Shown here: piece by piece, positions 1-4,667 of the stretch
Layout: each line of letters opens with the position of its first letter
Position numbering within the stretch: the first letter of the stretch is position 1
Source of the DNA: Candidatus Magasanikiibacteriota bacterium
GTDB lineage: Bacteria; Patescibacteriota; Patescibacteriia; Magasanikbacterales; UBA10003
NCBI GenBank assembly: GCA_026396495.1
Contig: JAPLWR010000039.1
Coordinates: forward strand, 8,693-14,352
Reading direction: 5' to 3'
DNA length: 5,660 nucleotides
The notes under the pieces: generated by a model
Database searches by the model: none
The model's input: only the letters and a program-made list of their open reading frames with translations
What the model was told of the DNA's origin: nothing
Position numbers and translations under genes: made by a program

Positions 1-2
1 TG

Positions 3-113
3 GGTGTCGCCAAGTTCCTGAAGAACTACCCCCAGAACACCATCCAGACCGTTACCTTCGTCGTTTACAACGACTCCCACACCGTCAGCCTCCTCGAGAA
101 GGCCTTCAAGTAG
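3..113 (+). CDS. Macro-domain-like protein, C-terminal fragment (5' end outside window)
   Basis: The reading frame is open from the window edge to the TAG at 111-113 and gives 36 residues that start GVAKFLKNYP and end SLLEKAFK. The pattern (helix ending in 'FLKNYPQ', a short link, the buried strand 'TVTFVVYND', then a final helix) is what the last strand and helix of macro domains look like, where the consensus is roughly 'v.fvlfd.e....f..al'. Macro domains bind ADP-ribose and related nucleotides, and many remove ADP-ribose from proteins or deacetylate O-acetyl-ADP-ribose. The catalytic and ligand loops lie outside the window, so no activity can be claimed. Of the 36 codons, 33 end in C or G, in sharp contrast to the AT-ending codons of the operon at 1720-4317, which suggests a foreign gene. 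A terminator of type A follows 35 bp after the stop. The family call rests on this short tail only. Confidence 0.55.
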   Translation, partial: GVAKFLKNYPQNTIQTVTFVVYNDSHTVSLLEKAFK

Positions 114-147
114 GCCACCACCAACAACCCAACAGTAACGTCCCCAC

Positions 148-180
148 CCACCTGCGATTGCATCAACGGTGGCTTTTTTT
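148..180 (+). terminator. Intrinsic terminator A, copy 1
   Basis: A CCACC (148-152) and GGTGG (168-172) stem is followed by C and seven T (174-180). The 15-base loop contains TGC-GATT-GCA, which can add a small inner hairpin. It ends transcription of the macro-domain-like gene. The loop sequence is nearly the same in the copies at 604-635 and 1610-1642. Confidence 0.75.
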
Positions 181-196
181 ATTCATTAATGATAAA

Positions 197-239
197 CTAA
201 GCTTAAATTCGTTCCAACATCGTCCCACAATCCCCGTTG
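197..239 (+). repeat. Conserved 43-bp block B, copy 1
   Basis: The block begins CTAAGCTTAAATTCG and ends AATCCCCGTTG. It is identical, 43 of 43 bases, to 652-694. It contains the 8-bp palindrome TAAGCTTA. Its end, CCGTTG (234-239), is the inverted complement of CAACGG (164-169) inside terminator A, and CCAC (225-228) is complementary to GTGG (169-172). A single strand could therefore fold so that the A and B ends pair. Its function is unknown; a recombination site or a processing or regulatory site are both possible. Confidence 0.85.
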
Positions 240-241
240 AG

Positions 242-271
242 AAAAGCACCTCCCTAAAAGAGGTGTTTTTT
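242..271 (+). terminator. Terminator hairpin C, copy 1
   Basis: CACCTC (247-252) pairs with GAGGTG (260-265) around the loop CCTAAAA, followed by six T (266-271). The stem extends outward through a G-T pair and A-T pairs with the upstream AAAA, so the hairpin could act in both directions. It sits just upstream of the promoter of the 71-aa gene and would insulate that gene from upstream transcription. Confidence 0.75.
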
Positions 272-274
272 ATA

Positions 275-303
275 TTGATTTTTTACTAGTTAAATGTTAC
301 CCT
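275..303 (+). promoter_or_regulatory. Candidate promoter of the 71-aa gene
   Basis: TTGATT (275-280), a 17-base spacer and TACCCT (298-303), with TGT directly before the -10 (extended -10). The -10 is poor, but the spacing and the TGn element match the other promoters in this window. Transcription would start near 310, giving a leader of only about 12 bases. Confidence 0.4.
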
Positions 304-312
304 AAATTTAGG
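301..312 (+). promoter_or_regulatory. 12-bp perfect palindrome, possible operator
   Basis: CCTAAATTTAGG is its own reverse complement. It runs from the candidate -10 to the predicted transcription start and overlaps the first bases of the SD (310-317), a place where a dimeric repressor could block transcription or where RNA pairing could affect ribosome binding. No regulator gene is nearby. Confidence 0.4.
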
Positions 313-321
313 AGGTGTTTT

Positions 322-537
322 ATGTGTAGTCCTAAAGTCGATCTTGGTCTCCCGGGTCATCAATGTATGGATCGTGGTGGTCCAAAGTCGTCATTGGTTC
401 GACGAGAAATAGATTCTCTTGGGGGTATTGACCCAGTAGAACCTCCACTTACCGATGCAGAGCTTAAAGAACGTTTTTATCGTTTGCCTAGATTTTCAAA
501 CGAGGACCGAAGACTGCCATTGAGAAAGGATGCTTAG
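322..537 (+). CDS. Hypothetical protein, 71 aa, cassette-like gene
   Basis: The ATG at 322 follows a strong SD, AGGAGGTG (310-317), by four bases, which decides the start. The product is soluble-looking and polar, with no membrane segment or signal peptide. It has two cysteines near the N-terminus (residues 2 and 15), a Gly/Pro-rich first third, an acidic patch with 'TDAELKERF' (about 44-52), and a basic end 'EDRRLPLRKDA'. I do not recognise a family. The gene is flanked on both sides by the A-B-C repeat unit, has its own promoter candidate and terminator, and has mixed codon use that resembles neither the GC3-rich fragment upstream nor the AT-rich operon downstream. The good SD and a terminator 66 bp after the stop support a real gene; the function is open. 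Confidence 0.65.
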   Translation: MCSPKVDLGLPGHQCMDRGGPKSSLVRREIDSLGGIDPVEPPLTDAELKERFYRLPRFSNEDRRLPLRKDA

Positions 538-603
538 TTCTTCTCTTGTTCTTTTATTATTTTGGCACAAAGCTAAAACAGACAACTCTTTTAACAATTC
601 CCT

Positions 604-635
604 CCGCCTGCGATTGCATCAACGGTGGTTTTTTT
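604..635 (+). terminator. Intrinsic terminator A, copy 2
   Basis: CCGCC (604-608) and GGTGG (624-628) form a stem in which the base change against copy 1 keeps pairing as a G-U pair. Seven T follow (629-635). The 15-base loop is identical to copy 1. It ends the 71-aa gene. Confidence 0.75.
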
Positions 636-651
636 ATTTTTCAATAATAAT

Positions 652-694
652 CTAAGCTTAAATTCGTTCCAACATCGTCCCACAATCCCCGTTG
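652..694 (+). repeat. Conserved 43-bp block B, copy 2
   Basis: Identical to 197-239. As in copy 1, its terminal CCGTTG can pair with the CAACGG of the preceding terminator A (620-625). Confidence 0.85.
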
Positions 695-696
695 CC

Positions 697-725
697 AAAA
701 GCACCTCCCTAAAAGAGGTGTTTTT
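697..725 (+). terminator. Terminator hairpin C, copy 2
   Basis: CACCTC (702-707) pairs with GAGGTG (715-720) around CCTAAAA, then five T (721-725). It is identical to the core of copy 1 and lies just before the promoter of the 237-aa gene. Confidence 0.75.
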
Positions 726-746
726 GTTTTAATTTTAGTTTCAATC

Positions 747-775
747 TTGACTTTGAATAAGGGTTTTGCTACTCT
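747..775 (+). promoter_or_regulatory. Candidate promoter of the 237-aa gene
   Basis: TTGACT (747-752), a 17-base spacer, then TACTCT (770-775) preceded by TGC (767-769), an extended -10. Transcription would start near 782, so the hairpin at 783-801 would form the very 5' end of the mRNA. Confidence 0.5.
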
Positions 776-782
776 ACTATGT

Positions 783-801
783 CTGGCTCATGGTGAGTCA
801 G
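783..801 (+). promoter_or_regulatory. Imperfect 19-bp palindrome at the predicted mRNA 5' end
   Basis: CTGGCTCA (783-790) and TGAGTCAG (794-801) pair over eight positions with one G-U, around the 3-base centre TGG. Directly after the predicted start it could be an operator, or a 5' stem-loop that protects the mRNA. The T run after it is short and interrupted, so a terminator is less likely. Confidence 0.4.
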
Positions 802-826
802 TATTTTTCAAAGAAGGAGTCTAGAA

Positions 827-1540
827 ATGGAAAAGGTAGTTTTGCCCTTCATGGGTACACATGTGGCCAATTTGGCTTTGAACAGGCAGATTGGACTGGT
901 GGTTTTGCTTTCTGGCCCGCAGCGAACCTGTGGACTCACCTCTATCTCGCATGAAAGTTGGTTGAATGATCAGCTTCAAGTTGCGGGGTGGATGATTCAG
1001 GATTTCTTGGATTTTCCTCGTGAAGACGGAGAAGACTTTCCTCAGCCTTGGATCAAGGTACCGGAGTGGAAGGTCAAGGTGAATGAGAGTCCTGACAAGG
1101 CCGAGAAGGCTCAGTTTGAGGGAGTGTTGCGGCAGATCACTGCCGAAGCGCAGGCGTTTGGTGCTGAGCTTTGGAATCCCAAGAATGAAGAGGCACGAGT
1201 TTTTCTGTTGCGCCTTGTTTCCCAGATCAACGAGTGCGTTCTTTATACCAATCGGCGTCTCGAGGCCATCAAGGTGTGTTTGCGTTTGTGTGATCTTGGT
1301 GAAAACCCCAACCTGACCGATTTTCAGGAAGAGCTTCTGACTGTCGGTCCGCGGCTTGCTCAAGAGATCGTGGATGTTTGCGCCATGGGCATGGGCATGC
1401 TCGGTGTCTCGGCCGTTGGTTATTGTGGAATCAAGAACTCCTTTTCTGCTCTTTCCCTTTTTGCGACGGATCTTCACGTGTTCATCTGTGGGCTCTTGAC
1501 CGAAGAGGCAATCAGGCGTGGTTATACCAGGCCGGTGTAG
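827..1540 (+). CDS. Hypothetical protein, 237 aa, cassette-like gene
   Basis: The start at 827 is set by AAGGAG (814-819), seven bases upstream, and the gene ends at TAG 1538-1540, followed by a type A terminator. I do not recognise the family. The N-terminal part (about 1-40) has alternating hydrophobic stretches. The middle (about 57-90) is Pro/Asp/Trp rich ('DFLDFPREDGEDFPQPW', 'WKVKV'). Residues about 91-182 look like helices with many charged positions, including 'FLLRLVSQINECVLYTNRRLEA'-like heptads. Residues about 183-200 form a Met/Gly-rich hydrophobic stretch ('VCAMGMGMLGVSAVGYC') that could be a buried helix. Six cysteines are spread over the protein. There is no signal peptide and no clear catalytic motif. 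Codon use is mixed to GC-leaning (many CTG, TTG, CAG, GAG), unlike the AT-rich operon that starts 180 bp downstream. It is the last gene of the repeat-bordered array. The long open frame on the opposite strand lacks an SD and is a shadow. Confidence 0.75.
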   Translation: MEKVVLPFMGTHVANLALNRQIGLVVLLSGPQRTCGLTSISHESWLNDQLQVAGWMIQDFLDFPREDGEDFPQPWIKVPEWKVKVNESPDKAEKAQFEGVLRQITAEAQAFGAELWNPKNEEARVFLLRLVSQINECVLYTNRRLEAIKVCLRLCDLGENPNLTDFQEELLTVGPRLAQEIVDVCAMGMGMLGVSAVGYCGIKNSFSALSLFATDLHVFICGLLTEEAIRRGYTRPV

Positions 1541-1609
1541 TCTTAGTTGCATCGAGCTCGTAACTTCGTTTAATACTTATCTTTGCCAACAACTGAAAAC
1601 AATAATTAC

Positions 1610-1642
1610 CCACCCGCGATTGTATCAAAGGTGGCTTTTTTT
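1610..1642 (+). terminator. Intrinsic terminator A, copy 3 (array edge)
   Basis: CCACC (1610-1614) and GGTGG (1630-1634), then C and seven T (1636-1642). The loop CGCGATTGTATCAAA differs from the other two at only three positions. Here blocks B and C do not follow, and CAACGG is changed to CAAAGG, so the inverted pairing partner of block B is missing along with B itself. The next sequence is the promoter region of hsp20. Confidence 0.75.
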
Positions 1643-1659
1643 ATTTACCCTTCTAACTC

Positions 1660-1688
1660 TTTTATTAAGATCATTTCTTTGATATAAT
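1660..1688 (+). promoter_or_regulatory. Promoter of the hsp20-DUF3006-vanW operon
   Basis: A perfect TATAAT (1683-1688) is preceded by TGA, giving an extended -10. Seventeen bases upstream lies a weak -35, TTTATT (1660-1665). The predicted start near 1695 leaves a leader of about 25 bases. No CIRCE-type inverted repeat is visible, so heat regulation by HrcA is not supported. Confidence 0.65.
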
Positions 1689-1719
1689 TATCTAAAGACT
1701 ATTTTAAACCCCTAAACAT

Positions 1720-2172
1720 ATGGGCCTAAAAAAACCCGAAAAAACAATTCCGGTGGTGGAAAAAAATGATTTTTTTTCCAATCTTATTACTAGAGTCAAA
1801 GAAAAAACTCAAAAAGAAAAACCTGATTGGGAGTTAGATAGTAATGAAGGGCAGTTGTCAGTCGATGTTGGCCAACAAGATAACAAATTAGTTATTGTTG
1901 CTACCATCGCAGGCGCTAAACCAGAAGATATTACGGTTAATATTCATAATGATCTTTTAACTATCAGAGGCAAAAGAGAGAAGGAAATAGAATTAAAAGA
2001 AGATGATTATTTTTATCGTGAATGTTATTGGGGTAGTTTTTCTCGCACGATTGTTTTGCCAGTAGATGTTTTAACCGATGAAGCTGTAGCGACTTTTAAA
2101 AATGGAGTTTTAACAATTGTGGTACCTAAAGAATCGTCCAAAAAGAAGGTGCCAATAAAAGTGATGGAATAA
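1720..2172 (+). CDS. Small heat shock protein, Hsp20/alpha-crystallin family
   Basis: An ATP-independent holdase chaperone of the cytoplasm that binds unfolding proteins and keeps them ready for refolding. The 150-aa length is typical. Residues 1-44 are a charged N-terminal arm; the alpha-crystallin domain spans about 45-137 and shows 'LTIRGKRE' (80-87), the aromatic block 'YFYRECYWGSFSRTIVLP' (97-114), and the family signature A-x(4)-NGVL at about 124-131 ('ATFKNGVLTIVVPK'). Near the C-terminus 'IKV' (146-148) is an I-x-I/V anchor of the kind that binds neighbouring dimers in the oligomer. The start at 1720 is the first ATG in frame after the promoter, but it has no SD; the leader is short and AT-rich. 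It is the first gene of a tight operon. The 'hsp20' name is family-level only. Confidence 0.93.
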   Translation: MGLKKPEKTIPVVEKNDFFSNLITRVKEKTQKEKPDWELDSNEGQLSVDVGQQDNKLVIVATIAGAKPEDITVNIHNDLLTIRGKREKEIELKEDDYFYRECYWGSFSRTIVLPVDVLTDEAVATFKNGVLTIVVPKESSKKKVPIKVME

Positions 2173-2173
2173 T

Positions 2174-2401
2174 ATGGCTAAAGAAAAAAAGGTTTCTTGT
2201 GTAATAGATAGATTAGAGGAAGACAAAGCGGTTTTAAAATTTGACGATGGGCAAAAATTAACCATTGCCATAGATTTTTTACCAGAAGACTCTGTTGAGG
2301 GGAGTGTACTGGATATTAATTTTAAAGAAGAGGGAGGAGCTGAGGAAGAAAGAGCTAAGCAAGCCAAAGCGATTTTGAATCAGATTTTGAAAAATAAATA
2401 A
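2174..2401 (+). CDS. DUF3006 family small protein
   Basis: This 75-aa acidic protein begins 'VSCVIDRLEEDKAVLKFDDGQKLTI' in substance, which matches the DUF3006 pattern (a short N-terminal beta unit 'viDRiEgd.AVL.fddg', then 'LPED...G.vL.i' at about 36-47, then a charged helical tail). The beta part (about 6-50) probably folds as a small barrel; the tail 'EERAKQAKAILNQILKNK' (58-75) is an amphipathic helix. The function of the family is not known. The start lies one base after the hsp20 stop, with only a weak GGA upstream, so translation is probably coupled to hsp20. No signal peptide or membrane segment is present. Confidence 0.8.
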   Translation: MAKEKKVSCVIDRLEEDKAVLKFDDGQKLTIAIDFLPEDSVEGSVLDINFKEEGGAEEERAKQAKAILNQILKNK

Positions 2402-2403
2402 TT

Positions 2404-4317
2404 ATGGAAGAAACAGTAGAAAAAAAAGTAGGTGGATTTAGGTGGTCTTTGTGGCTGGTAGTCTTGGCCTTTTTTTTGTTTGTACTTTTTATTGCTGGTT
2501 TTTTGGCCTTATTGGTTAAGTTGCCAGAAAATGTCGTGGCCCGTGGTGTAACTATTGGGCAAATTGATTTAGGAGGACTAACTAAGGAGCAAGCAGAAAA
2601 AATTATTACCAGACAAACTGACGCTGTAGAAAATCAAGGAGTGTCTTTTGTTTATAAAGATATTAATTTAAATTTAGTTTCTATTAAACATTCGGTTACC
2701 AACCCAGAAATTTCTGCCACTATTTTTGATTATGATCCAGAGGGAACAATTAAAAGAGCATTAGAAATGGGGCGTAAAGGTAATAATGCTAATCAAATAA
2801 TCACTCGTTTGTATCTGCGCCTTTTTGGTATCAAAATAGATCCTGTTTATGATTTATCTTCTGAGGAAGCCTCCCGTTTTCTTAAAGAGGGGTTGTTTTC
2901 TTATGAGGAGTCAACTCAAAATGCTTTTTTAAAGGTAGAAAATGGACAAATTTTAAAAGTTAATGTGGTAGGCGAGGTTGCGGGAAAATCTTTTGATTAT
3001 TCCATCGCTTTAAAAGATTTACAAAAACGTCTTAATAATTTAGATTCTTCAGATATTCTTTTGCATTTTAATAATACTACTCCAGAGGTTACCAAAGCAG
3101 AGGCAGAAAAATTAGTGCCTGTTTTAATGGAATCTTTGTCTAAAGGGGAAATTATTTTACAATCAGGACAAAAAGAATTTGTTATTAAGCCGTTAGAGTG
3201 GGGTAATTGGGTAGAGGTAACTAAAGAAAACAAACAAGTAAAATTAGTTGTTAAAGAGGATCTTTTAAAGGCCTATTTGCAAGATAAAATTAATCCAGAA
3301 ATAGAATCAGAATTTGAAGAGGCAAAATTTGTAGTAGAAAATGGTAAGGTCAAAGAATTTAAATCAGGTAAAGAAGGTCAAAAAATTAATATAGAATTAG
3401 TTTTTAAAGCAGTGCAAGAAGCTTTGTTTAATGGGGGAGAAAGAAAAATTCAGTTAGTTACAGAAGTTGTTCAACCTGGATTAACTTTAGACAAAGTAAA
3501 TAGTTTTGGAATTAAAGAATTATTAGGTGAGGGGAGAACTAATTTTAAAGGAAGTCCAACTAATCGACGTAAAAATATTGCTGTCGGGGCTGCCGCTTTT
3601 AATGGCATTTTAATTGCCCCTAATGAAGTGGTTTCCACTATTTCTAAATTAAAACCAATTGATGATACTAATGGTTATGTGCCAGAATTAGTTATTAAGG
3701 GTAATAAAACTACACCAGAGTTTGGCGGTGGTTTGTGCCAAGTATCTACAACTTTTTTTAGAGCGGTTTTGGCATCTGGCTTGCCGGTTTTAGAAAGAGC
3801 GGCCCACGCTTATCGTGTTTCTTATTATGAACCACCAGTAGGCATTGATGCTACTATTTATGATCCTGCTCCAGATTTTAAATTTGTAAATGACACAGTT
3901 AATTATATTTTAGTTCAGACAAGAATAGAGGGCGATGTTTTAATTTTTGAATTTTGGGGTACTAAAGATGGTCGGGTGATAAAAAGAACAGATCCAGTTG
4001 TAAATAATTTTAAATCGCCTCCAGCTCCAAAATTAATTGAAACTTTAACTTTGCCAGTTGGGCAAAAGAAGTGTACGGAAAAAGCTCACGCCGGAGCAGA
4101 TGCCCTGTTTTATTATACTGTTACTTATGCTGATGGTAGTATCAAAAATCAAGAATTTAAAAGCCGATATAAACCTTGGGGAGAAGTGTGTATGATTGGG
4201 GTAGAAAAATTAAGTGAACCAACGGTTGAGGGAATATTTTCCGCCTCTTCTACATCATCAGGTGGTGAGACTCTTGTGCCAAGCATTCCGCCAGTTCCAG
4301 TAACTGTTAGCCCATAA
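2404..4317 (+). CDS. VanW family membrane-anchored protein with peptidoglycan-binding-like domains
   Basis: A 637-aa protein expected to sit on the outer face of the cytoplasmic membrane. Residues 1-14 are short and charged; about 15-38 form one strong membrane helix ('LWLVVLAFFLFVLFIAGFLA'), a type II anchor with no cleavage site. Residues about 48-200 and 220-350 resemble the PG_binding_4 (PF12229) repeats usual in YoaR-type VanW proteins. The VanW domain (PF04294) covers about 378-507, with the hallmark 'GGGLCQVSTT' (441-450) and 'ERAAHAYRVSYY' (464-475, matching the family's ER..H...VSYY), then 'GIDATIYDP' (480-488). About 545-600 is a G5-like beta region with cysteines at 557 and 596, and the end (605-637) is a Ser/Pro-rich linker-like tail. 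VanW was named from vancomycin-resistance clusters, but its biochemical role is unknown; a cell wall role is inferred from the domains. It starts two bases after the DUF3006 stop without an SD, so it is probably coupled. No resistance function should be read into it. Confidence 0.92.
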   Translation: MEETVEKKVGGFRWSLWLVVLAFFLFVLFIAGFLALLVKLPENVVARGVTIGQIDLGGLTKEQAEKIITRQTDAVENQGVSFVYKDINLNLVSIKHSVTNPEISATIFDYDPEGTIKRALEMGRKGNNANQIITRLYLRLFGIKIDPVYDLSSEEASRFLKEGLFSYEESTQNAFLKVENGQILKVNVVGEVAGKSFDYSIALKDLQKRLNNLDSSDILLHFNNTTPEVTKAEAEKLVPVLMESLSKGEIILQSGQKEFVIKPLEWGNWVEVTKENKQVKLVVKEDLLKAYLQDKINPEIESEFEEAKFVVENGKVKEFKSGKEGQKINIELVFKAVQEALFNGGERKIQLVTEVVQPGLTLDKVNSFGIKELLGEGRTNFKGSPTNRRKNIAVGAAAFNGILIAPNEVVSTISKLKPIDDTNGYVPELVIKGNKTTPEFGGGLCQVSTTFFRAVLASGLPVLERAAHAYRVSYYEPPVGIDATIYDPAPDFKFVNDTVNYILVQTRIEGDVLIFEFWGTKDGRVIKRTDPVVNNFKSPPAPKLIETLTLPVGQKKCTEKAHAGADALFYYTVTYADGSIKNQEFKSRYKPWGEVCMIGVEKLSEPTVEGIFSASSTSSGGETLVPSIPPVPVTVSP

Positions 4318-4350
4318 AAAAACAAGTCCTTTTCCTTTCGGAATTGGACT
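4316..4350 (-). terminator. Terminator of the small RNA (minus strand)
   Basis: Read on the minus strand: AGTCC (4350-4346), a 2x2 internal loop, TTCC, a GAAA tetraloop (4339-4336), GGAA, then GGACT (4329-4325), TG and seven T (4322-4316). The T run overlaps the TAA stop of vanW at 4315-4317, so the two transcripts converge tail to tail. Confidence 0.8.
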
Positions 4351-4517
4351 CGCTTCATTTAAAAGCCTTTTTAAAGTAGGTGTTCAAGAAGATTTGTCAA
4401 AGGAGAAGTCGAGCCCGGAGGCCAGATCTATCCTTCGACAAATCCCCATGCTTGTCGTGAACACCTACTTTGTTTGGGCTTTTTTAGTTTGGCCTATCTA
4501 GGCTTAAACCAAGATGA
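4318..4517 (-). ncRNA. Candidate structured small RNA, about 200 nt, unknown family
   Basis: The minus strand has a strong promoter (4524-4552), a start near 4517 and an intrinsic terminator ending at 4316-4322, with no open frame between. The RNA would fold into a long rod: AAAAGCC (4483-4477) with GGCTTTT (4367-4361); a 14-bp perfect stem (4471-4458 with 4386-4373); an 8-bp stem (4444-4437 with 4398-4391); a 5-bp stem (4435-4431 with 4404-4400); and a tip of GGCC/GGCU closed by a UCCG tetraloop (4419-4416). A UNCG loop closed by C-G forms only on the minus strand, as does the GAAA loop of the terminator, so this is the likely transcribed strand. A small hairpin GCCT-AGAT-AGGC (4503-4492) lies near the 5' end. 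Length and rod shape recall 6S RNA or SRP RNA, but I find neither the SRP 'AGCAG' motif nor a clear 6S central bubble. The 5' end is estimated from the promoter. Confidence 0.6.
4361..4485 (+). terminator. Possible + strand end of the vanW operon within the same inverted repeat
   Basis: On the + strand the same long inverted repeat (4373-4386 with 4458-4471, outer 4361-4367 with 4477-4483) is followed by six T (4480-4485). It could stop transcription that comes from vanW. The structure is far larger than a normal terminator, so this is a secondary reading of the small RNA locus. Confidence 0.35.
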
Positions 4518-4523
4518 CTGTTA

Positions 4524-4552
4524 ATCATACCATAGTTTAAATTGTTTGTCAA
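4524..4552 (-). promoter_or_regulatory. Promoter of the small RNA (minus strand)
   Basis: On the minus strand TTGACA (4552-4547), a 17-base spacer and TATGAT (4529-4524), preceded by TGG (extended -10). This is a near-consensus sigma-70-type promoter pointing left into the structured region, with no open frame downstream before the terminator. Confidence 0.75.
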
Positions 4553-4594
4553 GGGGTAGGGTTGGCAGGGGATTTTTTAAGGCTGATTAAAGAT

Positions 4595-4636
4595 AAAAAA
4601 ACCGCCTTACCTCGTAGTTGCTACGTGGGGGCGGTT
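4595..4636 (-). terminator. Terminator of the 102-aa membrane protein gene (minus strand)
   Basis: Read on the minus strand: AACCGCC (4636-4630), an inner CGTAG (4625-4621)/CTACG (4617-4613) hairpin with a CAA loop, GGCGGTT (4606-4600), and a run of seven T (4601-4595). It lies 31 bp after the stop codon and separates the gene from the small RNA promoter. Confidence 0.85.
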
Positions 4637-4667
4637 GTCGGAGTTAAGGCGGGAGTTGGTGGGATGG

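Larger units (their letters stand above)
148..271 (+). repeat. Intergenic A-B-C repeat unit, copy 1
   Basis: This 124-bp unit is made of terminator hairpin A (148-180), a 43-bp block B (197-239) and terminator hairpin C (242-271). A second copy with the same order lies at 604-725. Block B is identical in both, and the 29 bases from AAAAGCACC to the T run of C are also identical. Only the A-to-B linker and two bases between B and C differ. The unit separates genes that are unrelated to each other, as in a cassette array. Confidence 0.9.
604..725 (+). repeat. Intergenic A-B-C repeat unit, copy 2
   Basis: Same order as copy 1: terminator A (604-635), block B (652-694, identical), terminator C (697-725). 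The linker between A and B differs in sequence, but the spacing is kept within one base. Together with copy 1 it forms direct repeats 455 bp apart that enclose the 71-aa gene. Confidence 0.9.

Noticed and set aside
148..271. True integron attC site
   Set aside because: The core GTTRRRY and RYYYAAC sequences are not matched in either copy and no integron integrase is visible; only a loose structural likeness remains.
148..725. CRISPR array from the repeated units
   Set aside because: Units are over 120 bp, enclose a coding gene, and contain terminators; there are no short regular repeats and spacers.
821..1552. Long open frame of 243 codons on the minus strand opposite the 237-aa gene
   Set aside because: It has no SD or promoter, its composition is unusual (many Leu, His, Arg, Gln), and the + strand gene has promoter, SD and terminator.
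2404..4317. Vancomycin resistance determinant
   Set aside because: VanW-domain proteins are widespread in bacteria without resistance; no vanHAX or similar genes are present.
4373..4471. 4.5S/SRP RNA on the + strand (tip resembles GUC..GCCCGGAGGCC)
   Set aside because: The conserved 3' AGCAG side of helix 8 is missing, the GNAR loop would have only one closing pair, and the promoter and terminator point to the minus strand.
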